Shown here piece by piece: positions 8,884 through 16,727 of a stretch of 46,455 nt of DNA. Position numbers and translations under genes: made by a program. The notes beneath the pieces were generated by a model, which saw only the letters and a program-made list of their open reading frames with translations, searched no databases and was not told the DNA's origin. Each line of letters starts with the position of its first letter. The stretch's first letter is position 1. Source of the stretch: Deltaproteobacteria bacterium (lineage in GTDB: Bacteria; Desulfobacterota; Binatia; Bin18); NCBI GenBank assembly GCA_016874775.1, contig VGTJ01000018.1, forward strand, positions 1 to 46,455, written 5' to 3'.

Positions 8884-9870
8884 ATGCAACAGCGTGACAA
8901 CGACAGACATAACGGCAGTGCTCAACGGAACGATATGACGGGGAGTGATAGAGACAGTGCCGAACAACACTCAGTTCTCCTGCAAGAGGAAGTAGAGGAG
9001 GCCACTCAGGCTGTTCCTCAGGATGGACTGATCTCAGCGCAGGCGTTGCTGAAGCTGAAGTCCCCACGACCGGTCTTTGATATGCTTCGCGAGAAGGATG
9101 TCGATGTCAACAAGATCAAAAGCATACTCAATTACGAAGGAGAACTGGAAAAGCTGCAAATCGAGTTCGTGAAAATGCAGCGCTGGGTACAAGAACAGAG
9201 GAAACGAGTGGCGATCATCTTCGAAGGGCGAGACGCAGCGGGAAGGGGGGGAACGATTCGCCGGTTTTCAGAACACCGCAATCCGCGCGCAATGCGTGTC
9301 GTCGCACTTCCTGTTCCCACAGAAGAAGAAAAAGGACAGTGGTACTTTCAACGCTATATTAAGCAGCTCCCGAATCGTGGCGAAATCGTCTTTTTCGATC
9401 GGAGTTGGTACAATCGCGCGGTTGTAGAACCAGTGAATGGATTTTGCTCGCAAGAGCAATATGAACGTTTCATGCGCCAAGTGCCAGAGTTTGAGCACAT
9501 GTTGTTTGAAGATGGTGTCCTCCTGATCAAATTGTGGTTTTCTATTTCTAAAGACGAACAAGTGCAGCGCTTCGCGTCGCGTCGTCAGAATCCGCTCAAA
9601 CAATGGAAGCTGAGTCCGATTGATGGGAGAGCCCAGGACCTCTGGGACGCATATACCCGCTATGAAGAAGTCATGTTCAGTAAAACGCACACGACCTTCA
9701 GTCCGTGGATCATTGTCAAGGCGAACAATAAACGCAAAGCACGACTGGAGAGTATGCGCTACGTGCTGTCGACACTGGACTACAATGGCAAGGAGAATAC
9801 GGGTGTCCCATTGTTCCCCGACCCCAATACGATTACGCGGTTTCAGCGATCGGTGAATAATTTGGATTAA
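8884..9870 (+). CDS. ppk2: Polyphosphate kinase 2 family protein
   Basis: PPK2 enzymes transfer phosphate between polyphosphate and nucleotides in the cytoplasm, mostly making NDP or NTP from polyphosphate. The 328-aa product has a hydrophilic N-terminal extension (about residues 1-60). The P-loop-like core has Walker A GRDAAGRGGTI at 115-125, Walker B FFDRSWYNR at 170-178 and the lid region SKDEQVQRFASRR. It ends with DYNGKENTGVP and a PDPNTITRF tail. One PPK2 domain of this length fits the class I/III single-domain enzymes; the preferred nucleotide cannot be told. It follows the Rrf2 gene by 73 bp, and the CBS protein follows it after 19 bp, probably in one transcript. Confidence 0.92.
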   Translation: MQQRDNDRHNGSAQRNDMTGSDRDSAEQHSVLLQEEVEEATQAVPQDGLISAQALLKLKSPRPVFDMLREKDVDVNKIKSILNYEGELEKLQIEFVKMQRWVQEQRKRVAIIFEGRDAAGRGGTIRRFSEHRNPRAMRVVALPVPTEEEKGQWYFQRYIKQLPNRGEIVFFDRSWYNRAVVEPVNGFCSQEQYERFMRQVPEFEHMLFEDGVLLIKLWFSISKDEQVQRFASRRQNPLKQWKLSPIDGRAQDLWDAYTRYEEVMFSKTHTTFSPWIIVKANNKRKARLESMRYVLSTLDYNGKENTGVPLFPDPNTITRFQRSVNNLD

Positions 9871-9889
9871 CGTGAGATACGGAGTTCCG

Positions 9890-10399
9890 GTGGCAAACGA
9901 CAAGAGAAAAATGACTGTGAAAGTGCAGGATCTGATGCAACCAAACGTCGCGGTCCTCCGCGATACCGATACCCTTGATACCGCTGAAGAGCTGATGGCA
10001 GTGGGATGGGTGCGCCATTTGCCAGTGGTCGATAGTGAGAACCGACTGGTCGGCATGATCACGCAGCGTGATCTCCTCCGGGCCTCGTTGTCTTCGCGTT
10101 CCCAGGCCTCGCCAAAAGAGAAACAACAGTGGCTCGCAGGAATTCAGGTTCGTGATGTGATGACCAAAGAAGTGAAGACCGCGACTCCTGAGACGGAACT
10201 GCGTGAGGCCGTCAAGCAGTTTCTCGTGAATAAATTTGGTGGGCTGCCTATCCTTACCGACTCACAATTGGTTGGTATGTTGACTGAAACAGATTTGCTC
10301 CAGTACTTGCATACACTCCTCTCTCCCAAACGTGCTCCGCGCGCTTCGACGAAAACGAGAGCAAAGGTCAGTTCAGATTCCGGGAATACCCTTCAGTAG
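9890..10399 (+). CDS. Tandem CBS-domain protein
   Basis: The product is 169 aa with two CBS motifs forming one Bateman module. The first (about residues 10-65) has VQDLMQPNVAV, WVRHLPVVD and LVGMITQRDLL. The second (about 85-145) has VRDVMTKEVKTATPETEL, GGLPIL and LVGMLTETDLL. Such modules bind adenine nucleotides and report cell energy status, which fits the adjacent polyphosphate kinase. GTG 9890 was chosen over GTG 9872 because GGAG at 9881 lies 5 nt upstream of it. The C-terminal 25 residues are basic and Ser/Thr-rich. Confidence 0.88.
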   Translation: MANDKRKMTVKVQDLMQPNVAVLRDTDTLDTAEELMAVGWVRHLPVVDSENRLVGMITQRDLLRASLSSRSQASPKEKQQWLAGIQVRDVMTKEVKTATPETELREAVKQFLVNKFGGLPILTDSQLVGMLTETDLLQYLHTLLSPKRAPRASTKTRAKVSSDSGNTLQ

Positions 10400-10558
10400 A
10401 CCGGGGTCAGGTCGGAGGCCGTTCCCGGTTCCCGCACACGTAAAACGTAAGAAGCTGTTGATCAATTCCGCAGAGCCAGTGCAAAAAACGGAACCGTGCT
10501 TCGACAGGCTCAGCACGAACCGGGGATCTCTACTCTGCGCGGGTAGGAAGTGCGGTTT

Positions 10559-10641
10559 TGTCATGCTGAGCAAAGCGAAGCATCTCTCCCCCGCTCCCGC
10601 TGAGAGATTCTTCACTCCGCGGTGCTCCGGTCAGAATGACA
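10559..10641. repeat. TGTCATnCTGAG hairpin element, copy 1
   Basis: The ends TGTCATGCTGA and TCAGAATGACA are inverted repeats with one mismatch. Between them lie AGCAAAGCGAAGCATCTCTC and GAGAGATTCTTCACTCCGC, which also pair in part. Related elements lie at 11318, 12673 and 14215. This type of intergenic hairpin is widespread in several phyla. Confidence 0.8.
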
Positions 10642-10776
10642 CTCGCCCTCGCCGCGGAGCAAAAAGCGCAACTCGTGCCCGCGCGCAGTATCATATCTTT
10701 TTCAGTTCTGTTTCTGTTAACCCTGCGCTTGTCGAAAGGTTTTTCAACAGCTTCTAAAGGAAGAGGGGGGGGAGGG

Positions 10777-10797
10777 TACGCGTTATGTATTACGTTC
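10777..10797. repeat. Short heptanucleotide array (TACGCGT/TATGTAT/TACGTTC)
   Basis: Three 7-nt units beginning TA lie in a row. The array is short, so it is judged mainly by its similarity to the longer one at 3273. Confidence 0.45.
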
Positions 10798-10954
10798 TCA
10801 GGGTAGGCCGGAACCGCTTCCCGTATTCCGGCCCACTTTCTGTGTCCCTCCATAGAAACCGCATTGGGTACAACCCCCGTCGTCATTGACACTAGGGCGT
10901 ACGTGCGACTAGAAACGAAAGGTACGTACCATCTACCCAAAGGAGGGACATGCC

Positions 10955-11266
10955 GTGGTGTATGAAATGCGAGTGTATACGTTGCAGCCGGGAAAGGTGC
11001 CGGAGTTTCAAGCGCTGATCGAAAAAGAAGCACTACCGGTGATTAGTAAATACTCCAAACTCGTCGGTTGGTGGTCGACCGAAGTAGGGCCACTCAACGA
11101 GGTCGTGCACATCTGGGCGTATGAGGATCTTGCCCATCGGACGCGTGCGCGTGAAGCCCAAGGCGCTGATCCACAACTGCAAGCCTTTCGCCCCAAAGCG
11201 CAAGCGATGATTGTCAGTCAGTATAATAAGATCATGACGCCTGCGAGTTTTTCGCCGTTGAAATAA
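10955..11266 (+). CDS. NIPSNAP family protein
   Basis: This 103-aa protein has a single dimeric alpha-beta barrel domain. It opens with YEMRVYTLQPGKVPEFQ, typical of NIPSNAP, followed by LVGWWSTEVGPLNEVVHIWAYED and a C-terminal strand (MIVSQYNKIMTP). Members are small and mostly uncharacterised; bacterial copies often sit in CoA-ester or aromatic catabolism clusters. The start is GTG 10955 with AGGAGG at 10940-10945. It precedes two CaiB-type genes in the same direction, so it is probably part of that catabolic unit. A hairpin element separates it from the next gene. Confidence 0.9.
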   Translation: MVYEMRVYTLQPGKVPEFQALIEKEALPVISKYSKLVGWWSTEVGPLNEVVHIWAYEDLAHRTRAREAQGADPQLQAFRPKAQAMIVSQYNKIMTPASFSPLK

Positions 11267-11317
11267 AATCTGCTGCCGCAACCTTAAAAATGGAGAAGTA
11301 GAGAAGACGCTGGAGAT

Positions 11318-11353
11318 TGTCATTCTGAGCCACAGCAGAGCGAAAGGGTGACA
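11318..11353. repeat. TGTCATnCTGAG hairpin element, short copy
   Basis: TGTCATTCTGAG, a 16-nt centre and AGGGTGACA. It is a short or deleted member of the family, placed about 50 bp upstream of the CoA-transferase start. Confidence 0.65.
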
Positions 11354-11399
11354 TTTCCGGTGCGTCTTTTGCTCGTGGCCTGACTCCGGAAGGTACCCT

Positions 11400-12641
11400 A
11401 TGCTCAGCCCCTATCGTGTCCTTGATTTGACAACCGAACGTGGCCTGTTGTGTGGCCAAATCCTCGGTGACCTTGGCGCTGATGTCATACAAATCGAGCC
11501 ACCTGGTGGTTCTCCGGCTCGTCATCTCGCGCCATTTTTTCATGATGTGCCCCATCCCGACCGTTCGCTGTATTGGTGGGCCTTTAATCGCAATAAACGC
11601 AGTATCACGCTCAACCTTGAACATGCCGATGGTCAAGCGATCGTCCAACGCCTGGCAAAAATTTCACACTTTGTTATTGAATCAGACAATCCCGGCATCC
11701 TGGCTCAACGGGGCTGTGGATATCAGGACCTTGCCAAGATCAATCCAGCGCTGGTGTATGTATCGATTACGCCGTTTGGACAGGACGGACCGAAGGTAGG
11801 GTATGCGGATAGTGACTTGGTGATTTTGGCTGCTGGTGGACCACTCGTGCTGACCGGAGATGAAGATCGTGCGCCAGTCCGTGTGAGTGTCCCGCAAGCC
11901 TACTTACATGCGAGTGGACAAGCTGCAGCCGCGGCTCTGATTGCTCATCACGAACGTCGCCGCTCGGGACTCGGGCAACACGTTGACGTCTCGGCGCAAC
12001 AGGCTGTGGCACAAGCAACTCAGTCGGGCTTGTTAGCTGGACCGTTAGGAGAGCGTGACTTTCAGCGCCTGGCTGGGGGAGCCAAGATGGGACCGGTCAA
12101 TGTCCGCCTGGTATGGCCTGCAAAGGATGGCTATGTCTCGATTGGTTTTCTCTTTGGCTCAGCGATAGGCCATTTCACCAAGAGACTGATGCAGTGGGTG
12201 TGGGAAGAAGGCTTCTGTGACGAGGCGACGCGGGACAAAGACTGGGTCGCGTTTGGCGCCATCTTTCTCGGTGATCCAGAGGCACTCAAAGAATATGATC
12301 GGCTTGTCGGCATTGTTGAACGGTTTAGTGCGAGCAAAACCAAAGACGAACTCTTACAAGAAGCCCTTAAACGAGCGCTCTTGATTGCGCCGGTGCAAAC
12401 AACCGCCGAGGTGTTAGAAAGTAAACAACTTGCCGCCCGTGAGTACTGGCAAGACCTCGAACACCCAGAGTTAGGTCAGACGGTGAAGTATCCGGGCCCG
12501 TTTGCCAAGTTTAGCGCCGCGCCGCTACGCTATCGGCGTCGCCCACCAACAACTGGTGAACATAACCGCGAGATCTATTGTGGTGAATTGGGATTTACGG
12601 AGCAGCAGGTCGCTGACTTGCTGCATAGCGGGGTGATCTAA
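11400..12641 (+). CDS. CaiB/BaiF (family III) CoA transferase lacking the catalytic Asp
   Basis: This 413-aa protein has the family III fold. It shows VLDLTTERG, GDLGADVIQIEPPGG, an NRNKRSITLNL strand, DLAKINPALVYVSITPFGQDGP and the GLGQHVDVSAQ helix start. Family members carry a catalytic Asp (Asp169 in formyl-CoA transferase) that forms acyl and CoA thioester intermediates. The equivalent segment here reads RVSVPQAYLHASG, with Tyr168 in place of Asp. Such Asp-less proteins are known as structural partners in heteromeric enzymes such as BbsEF, succinyl-CoA:benzylsuccinate CoA-transferase. The next gene encodes an Asp-containing relative, which supports a two-subunit enzyme. The start is ATG 11400. 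The acyl substrate is unknown. Confidence 0.88.
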   Translation: MLSPYRVLDLTTERGLLCGQILGDLGADVIQIEPPGGSPARHLAPFFHDVPHPDRSLYWWAFNRNKRSITLNLEHADGQAIVQRLAKISHFVIESDNPGILAQRGCGYQDLAKINPALVYVSITPFGQDGPKVGYADSDLVILAAGGPLVLTGDEDRAPVRVSVPQAYLHASGQAAAAALIAHHERRRSGLGQHVDVSAQQAVAQATQSGLLAGPLGERDFQRLAGGAKMGPVNVRLVWPAKDGYVSIGFLFGSAIGHFTKRLMQWVWEEGFCDEATRDKDWVAFGAIFLGDPEALKEYDRLVGIVERFSASKTKDELLQEALKRALLIAPVQTTAEVLESKQLAAREYWQDLEHPELGQTVKYPGPFAKFSAAPLRYRRRPPTTGEHNREIYCGELGFTEQQVADLLHSGVI

Positions 12642-12672
12642 GCCTAGCAATCAAGACGCAAATTTTAGGAGC

Positions 12673-12750
12673 TGCCATTCTGAGGAGCGGAGCGACGAAG
12701 AACCTCGGTGGAGCGAGGAGAAGAGATTCTTTGCAACGCGCAGAATGACA
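12673..12750. repeat. TGTCATnCTGAG hairpin element, copy 3
   Basis: TGCCATTCTGAG at the left and CAGAATGACA at the right form inverted ends. The centre carries GGAGCGGAGCGACGAAGAA and AAGAGATTCTTTGC. It occupies most of the space between the two CoA-transferase genes. Confidence 0.75.
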
Positions 12751-12820
12751 TATCCGTCCGGTTCTCGCAGTAAGTGTATGAAGGTTCTGTGTCCTACATT
12801 GGTCATAGTGTGAGGAATCT

Positions 12821-14034
12821 ATGTCAAACCAACCTCTAGCAGATGTCAAAGTGCTTGATTTCATGTGGGCGATTGCCGGGCCAGGCTCGACACGCATGTT
12901 GGCCGACTATGGCGCGACGGTGGTCCGCGTTGAATCGACACACCGCTTCGATGCGACACGGACAGTGGGGCCGTTCATTAAAGGTAAACCTGGAGCAGAA
13001 AACTCCGGCTTGTTCTTCAACATGAACGTCGGCAAACGCATGCTCACCCTTGATCTGTCGAAAGAAGAAGCTCGCGCTGTGGTGCTTGATCTGGTGCGTT
13101 GGGCTGATGTTGTCACTGAGTCGTTCTCACCGAAAGCCATGCGCGCGTGGGGCTTTGATTACGAGTCGTTGCGTAAGGTGAAGCCAAACATCATCATGCT
13201 CAGCAGGTGTCTGATGGGACAAACTGGGCCGATGGCGCAATATGCAGGATTTGGCAACCTGGCTGCAGCGATTGCTGGCTTCACCAACATCGCTGGCTGG
13301 TCAGATGCCCTCCGGCTGGGCCGTTCGGTGCGTACACCGACTACATTGCGCCGTGGTTTAATGCCGCGGCAATTTTAGCCGCACTTGAATATCGTGATCG
13401 CACTGGCTTAGGCCAGCATATCGATCTCTCCCAAGCTGAAGCCTCGATGCATTTTCTTAGCCCTGCGTTGCTCGATATGGCGGTCAACGATCGTGTTCAA
13501 CAGCGTACGGGCAATCGCGATATCAATCATGCACCGCATGGGGTCTATCCCGCTGCCGGGGTCGATCGCTGGATTGCCATTGCTGTGACCACTGACGAAC
13601 AGTGGCAATGGTTGTGTGAGGTGATGGGCCAACCGGCATTAGCAAATGACTCTCGTTTTGTCACACGTACGGCACGATTGACCAGGCAAGATGAACTCGA
13701 TGCGCTGCTCAGCGCCTGGACAAAAGATAAGGATACATTTCGGCTAGAACAGCAACTGCAAAGCCGCGGTGTTCCGGCCACTGCTATACGCTCGATGAAG
13801 GAATTGTACGACGATCCTCAACTCCAGCATCGTGGACATTTTGTGCAGCTTGCGCATCCTAAGTACGAATCGACGACGGTCGAAGGTTCACGCTTCCGTC
13901 TGTAGCGCACTCCCGCACATATCACTGGAAGTGCGGCGACCATCGGGCGTGACAACCAGTACGTGCTGGAAACGCTGCTTGGTTACAGTGCAGAGCGGAT
14001 TACGGAGTTAGTCGCGGCGGGAGTGTTGGAATGA
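12821..14034 (+). pseudogene. CaiB/BaiF CoA transferase (Asp-containing partner), frameshifted and with an in-frame stop
   Basis: The first part (ATG 12821, good GAGGA Shine-Dalgarno) reads VKVLDFMWAIAGPGSTRMLADYGA and continues to AGFTNIAGWSD near 13305. One base is then missing. In the next frame the protein goes on as RPPAGPFGAYTDYIAPWF, containing the catalytic Asp, then RTGLGQHIDLSQAE to the C-terminal domain. At 13903-13905 a TAG interrupts the same frame, yet a typical family C-terminus follows (RTPAHITGSAATIGRDN to ELVAAGVLE) and ends at TGA 14032-14034. Two separate lesions argue for real decay rather than one sequencing error. Intact, it would be a ~404-aa partner of the preceding Asp-less protein. 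Confidence 0.85.
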
Positions 14035-14048
14035 AAACGCCAAAAAGT

Positions 14049-14069
14049 AGTCAGCATTCAGCATTCAGT
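14049..14069. repeat. Heptanucleotide array (AGTCAGC/ATTCAGC/ATTCAGT)
   Basis: Three 7-nt units differing at one or two positions. They lie directly after the end of the CoA-transferase pseudogene, in a 305-bp spacer that otherwise holds only the hairpin element below. Confidence 0.6.
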
Positions 14070-14181
14070 AGGTGAAGGATGACACGGAGAATCGGAGAAA
14101 GGCGAGAGGCCGTGTCATTGCTGGACAAGCCAGCAGTGCGAGCGGTCCGCACGGCTAGCAAGCTAAACTGGACTACAGAGC

Positions 14182-14291
14182 ATTCGTACACTTGACGCTA
14201 AGACGTTTCGCTTCTGTCATTCTGAGCGGAGCGAAGCATCTCTCTGCGAGACCCTTCGTTGCACTCAGGGTGACAGCTCAGGTGTACGAAT
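14182..14291. repeat. TGTCATnCTGAG hairpin element with long outer stem
   Basis: The core is TGTCATTCTGAGCGGAGCG to CACTCAGGGTGACA (14215-14275). It is enclosed by a further perfect 10-bp inverted repeat, ATTCGTACAC at 14182-14191 and GTGTACGAAT at 14282-14291. It lies between two convergent units (the CoA-transferase pseudogene and the dioxygenase gene) and could act as a bidirectional transcript end. Confidence 0.7.
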
Positions 14292-14339
14292 CTTTCCTGG
14301 TTCGATTTAGCCGTGGCGCATCAAGGTTGCGCGTCTGCC

Positions 14340-15464
14340 TTATTTTTTTGCCCACAAATCAGCGTACCCTTTAATCTCGATGCCTTGTACTTCAGGGGTC
14401 ATAAGCAGTGGTTCTTCGGTGTCGAGGTTGATCGCTACGAATTCTAACCGTGCATCTTTCTTCCAGTTCTTGACGCTGTTTTCCCATACGCCAGGTTGTG
14501 GGCCGTGATGGAGTCCTTGCGGGTTCAGGGACATCACACCGAAAGGCGTCGTGCCACTGCGACGGCTCAAGGTAAACTCGCCACTGTGCACAAAGAAGAC
14601 CTCATCGTAATCGATGTTCCGGTGGTACCACGGCACGCGTAACGCCTTGGGGTCACCTTCCAGCGGTCGCGGGGCGAAAGTACAGATCACAAATCCTGGT
14701 GCCTCAAACGTGCCGTGCGCGCTCGGTGGCAGGTGGACGCCGTCACTCATGAGCGGACGAAAATCTTTCACATTCAGTTTGAACACTGAGTGTGTTCCTT
14801 TCCAGCCGACGACATCAAGCGGACAGAAATCATAGAATACCGAGGTGTACTCACCACGCCGACGCACGCGCAGTTCCCACTCATGGCGCTGTTCCGTTAC
14901 CACGCCAGGTTCCGGTGTTTCGATGACATCATAATCAAACGGTGCATAGTGGCCAACGCCAGACCGTTCGGGAAAACGAATGGGCCCACGTGATTGCATG
15001 ACGAGAGAAAAGTTGTCGCGCGTCTCGGGAACGATGCGATAGTTGGTCCCTTTCGGGATGACTATGTAGTCACCGTCTGTATAGGACAGCGGTCCGAAGT
15101 CGCTTTGCAGTACGCCACGGCCCTTGTGAATGAAGTGGACTTCATCACCATCGCCATTGCGGAAACAAAACGGCATAGGCTCTGTGCGACGTGAGATGGA
15201 GAGGGCAACATCATTATTGTACAGCACTTTCGTGGGCTCGCCGCGCGGGTCATCGAGGTCACTGGGTTTGAGGTCGTAGGTATTGAACGCCCGTGGCTGC
15301 AGGGGGCCTTCAATACGTTTCCAATCTGTTGGTGGATGGGTGTGATAGAACTGCGTCGCCGGGCCAAAAAATCCCTGTCGGCCATGTTCTTCTTCATACA
15401 GCCCTTCGGGAATGGCGACGTGGGCTTGTTTTGGAACCGTGCCTTTGGAGTATTGAATCTTCAC
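14340..15464 (-). CDS. hmgA: Homogentisate 1,2-dioxygenase family protein
   Basis: Family enzymes open the ring of homogentisate to maleylacetoacetate using Fe2+. The 374-aa cupin-type product keeps the likely iron ligands: His in VPWYHRNIDYDE, the Glu of DEVFF and His in GLHHGPQPG. The N-terminal half has DEVHFIHKGRG, DYIVIPKGTNYRI and a DVVGWKGT motif. It is shorter than the usual ~430 aa, so a related ring-cleavage substrate is possible. GTG 15464 was chosen because AAAGGAGG lies 6 nt upstream. The LLM oxidoreductase gene lies upstream on the same strand, separated by a large inverted repeat. No fumarylacetoacetase or maleylacetoacetate isomerase is nearby. Confidence 0.82.
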   Translation of the reverse strand: MKIQYSKGTVPKQAHVAIPEGLYEEEHGRQGFFGPATQFYHTHPPTDWKRIEGPLQPRAFNTYDLKPSDLDDPRGEPTKVLYNNDVALSISRRTEPMPFCFRNGDGDEVHFIHKGRGVLQSDFGPLSYTDGDYIVIPKGTNYRIVPETRDNFSLVMQSRGPIRFPERSGVGHYAPFDYDVIETPEPGVVTEQRHEWELRVRRRGEYTSVFYDFCPLDVVGWKGTHSVFKLNVKDFRPLMSDGVHLPPSAHGTFEAPGFVICTFAPRPLEGDPKALRVPWYHRNIDYDEVFFVHSGEFTLSRRSGTTPFGVMSLNPQGLHHGPQPGVWENSVKNWKKDARLEFVAINLDTEEPLLMTPEVQGIEIKGYADLWAKK

Positions 15465-15485
15465 GATACGCCTCCTTTCAGTCGG

Positions 15486-15594
15486 CAATGAAAAATTAAA
15501 AATGGAGAATTAAAAATTGAAGGCAGCCTCTCTATATGCAGGGTTCTGTTTTTATCTTCTCAATTCTTCATTTTTAATTTTGAATTTTTCATTG
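15486..15594. repeat. AT-rich inverted repeat built of heptanucleotides
   Basis: The left arm starts CAATGAAAAATT (15486) and the right arm ends AATTTTTCATTG (15594), perfect complements over 12 bp and similar for ~35 bp. Each arm is made of 7-nt units (AAAAATT, AAAAATG, GAGAATT, AAAAATT on the left; TCATTTT, TAATTTT, GAATTTT on the right). It separates the LLM and dioxygenase genes and overlaps the LLM stop codon region; it may attenuate or end the transcript. Confidence 0.75.
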
Positions 15595-16635
15595 GAATTT
15601 AGGAAGTACATACTTCGCAAATCGATCCAACGAGGCCAGGATCTTGCCGTGACCGAGCCCACCGAAATTTACTAACAAGCTCACGTTGGTCACGCCGACG
15701 GTGAGCACTTGTTTGATACGCTCGACACACTGGTCGGGATCGCCAAAGATGACGCGATTGGGATACAGATAGTTATCAAAGTCCATCATTTTGAAGGCGC
15801 CTTTGAGGTCTTGGTAAATGGTGTACTGATCGGAATAGGCGGACTCTTGGTTGGCATCAGCGACCGAATTGACATACCGCATCATCGCTTCGCGTGGTTC
15901 TTCTTTGGCTTTCTCTGGAGTCTCTCCACAGTAAAAGTGATAGACCCCGAGGACCTCGGCTGGCGTTTTGTAACCGTGGGCTTTGCGGGTGTCGTTAAAA
16001 AGATTGATCTTGCTCCTCAAGAATTCTGGGTTCGCCGCAGCATACGGGACGGTCATGAGATTGTGGCCCATCTTGCCGGTCCACTGGAAGGATTCGTCGG
16101 TGAAGATACAGGCCACGTAAATCGGCGGCAGTTTTTGCACCGGTTTCGGGACCACGCGCAGATTGTGTATCTTGCGGAACTTGCCCTCGTACGAAAAGCG
16201 CTCTTCGGTCCAGGCTTTCAAGATGATGTCGTGCGCTTCTTCAAACAGCGTGCGGCTATCGCCCATATTCCGTTCAAACGCGTCATATTCCATTTTCTGA
16301 AAACCACGACCAATGCCAAATTCGAGTCGTCCGCCAGAGAGGCAATCGAGCATGGCGTATTCTTCCGCGACGCGCACGGGGTCTTGTAATGGGATGAGGC
16401 AGATGCCCGAGCCAATGCGAATCTGTTTGGTGCGCTGGGCAATGGCCGAGCCGAGGACCGGCACCGAAGGAATGTGACCTCCATAATTATGGAAATGATG
16501 TTCAGCTGACCACACTGAATGGAAGCCGAGTGCGTCCGCACGGGTGGTCTCGGTCAACATGTCCTGATAAAACTGCGCTTCGCTGGCGTGAAATTCGGGA
16601 AAGAAACTCGGCAAATGAAAAAGTGAGAATCGCAT
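15589..16635 (-). CDS. LLM class flavin-dependent oxidoreductase (luciferase-like)
   Basis: The 348-aa TIM-barrel enzyme belongs to the bacterial luciferase family. It uses reduced FMN or F420 to oxidise or monooxygenate small organic substrates. Visible marks are ADALGFHSVWSAEHHF, SVPVLGSAIAQRTKQIRIG, PVRVAEEYAMLDCLSGGRLEFGIGRGF and a C-terminal GDPDQCVERIKQ with VSLLVNFGG. ATG 16635 has AGGAG 7 nt upstream. It is transcribed toward the dioxygenase gene. The AEHHF start region resembles FMN-type alkanal monooxygenase-like members more than F420 reductases, but the cofactor is not proven. Confidence 0.9.
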   Translation of the reverse strand: MRFSLFHLPSFFPEFHASEAQFYQDMLTETTRADALGFHSVWSAEHHFHNYGGHIPSVPVLGSAIAQRTKQIRIGSGICLIPLQDPVRVAEEYAMLDCLSGGRLEFGIGRGFQKMEYDAFERNMGDSRTLFEEAHDIILKAWTEERFSYEGKFRKIHNLRVVPKPVQKLPPIYVACIFTDESFQWTGKMGHNLMTVPYAAANPEFLRSKINLFNDTRKAHGYKTPAEVLGVYHFYCGETPEKAKEEPREAMMRYVNSVADANQESAYSDQYTIYQDLKGAFKMMDFDNYLYPNRVIFGDPDQCVERIKQVLTVGVTNVSLLVNFGGLGHGKILASLDRFAKYVLPKFQ

Positions 16636-16727
16636 GGTGAACTCCTGACATGTGGCGTGTCAAACGTTATGCGTAAGGATGAGGTAGTTACGAATTCCGT
16701 TTGACGTTTTATGCTTCTGGTTAGGTA

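Larger units (their letters stand above)
10400..10954. other. Repeat-rich intergenic region
   Basis: I see no credible gene in these 555 bp. It holds the phrase GCTTCGACAGGCTCAGCACGA (10501-10521), a TGTCAT...ATGACA hairpin element (10559-10641), CTTGTCGAAAGG (10731), a G-run and a short heptanucleotide array (10777). Open frames crossing it run through these repeats and have no ribosome sites. Confidence 0.7.

Noticed and set aside
13903-13905. TAG in the CoA transferase as pyrrolysine or readthrough
   Set aside because: The same gene also has a frameshift, and several intact genes here end with TAG, so decay is the simpler reading.
15709-16389. 226-codon open frame on the plus strand inside the LLM gene
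   Set aside because: It lies wholly antisense to a clear luciferase-family gene and shows no family motif of its own.
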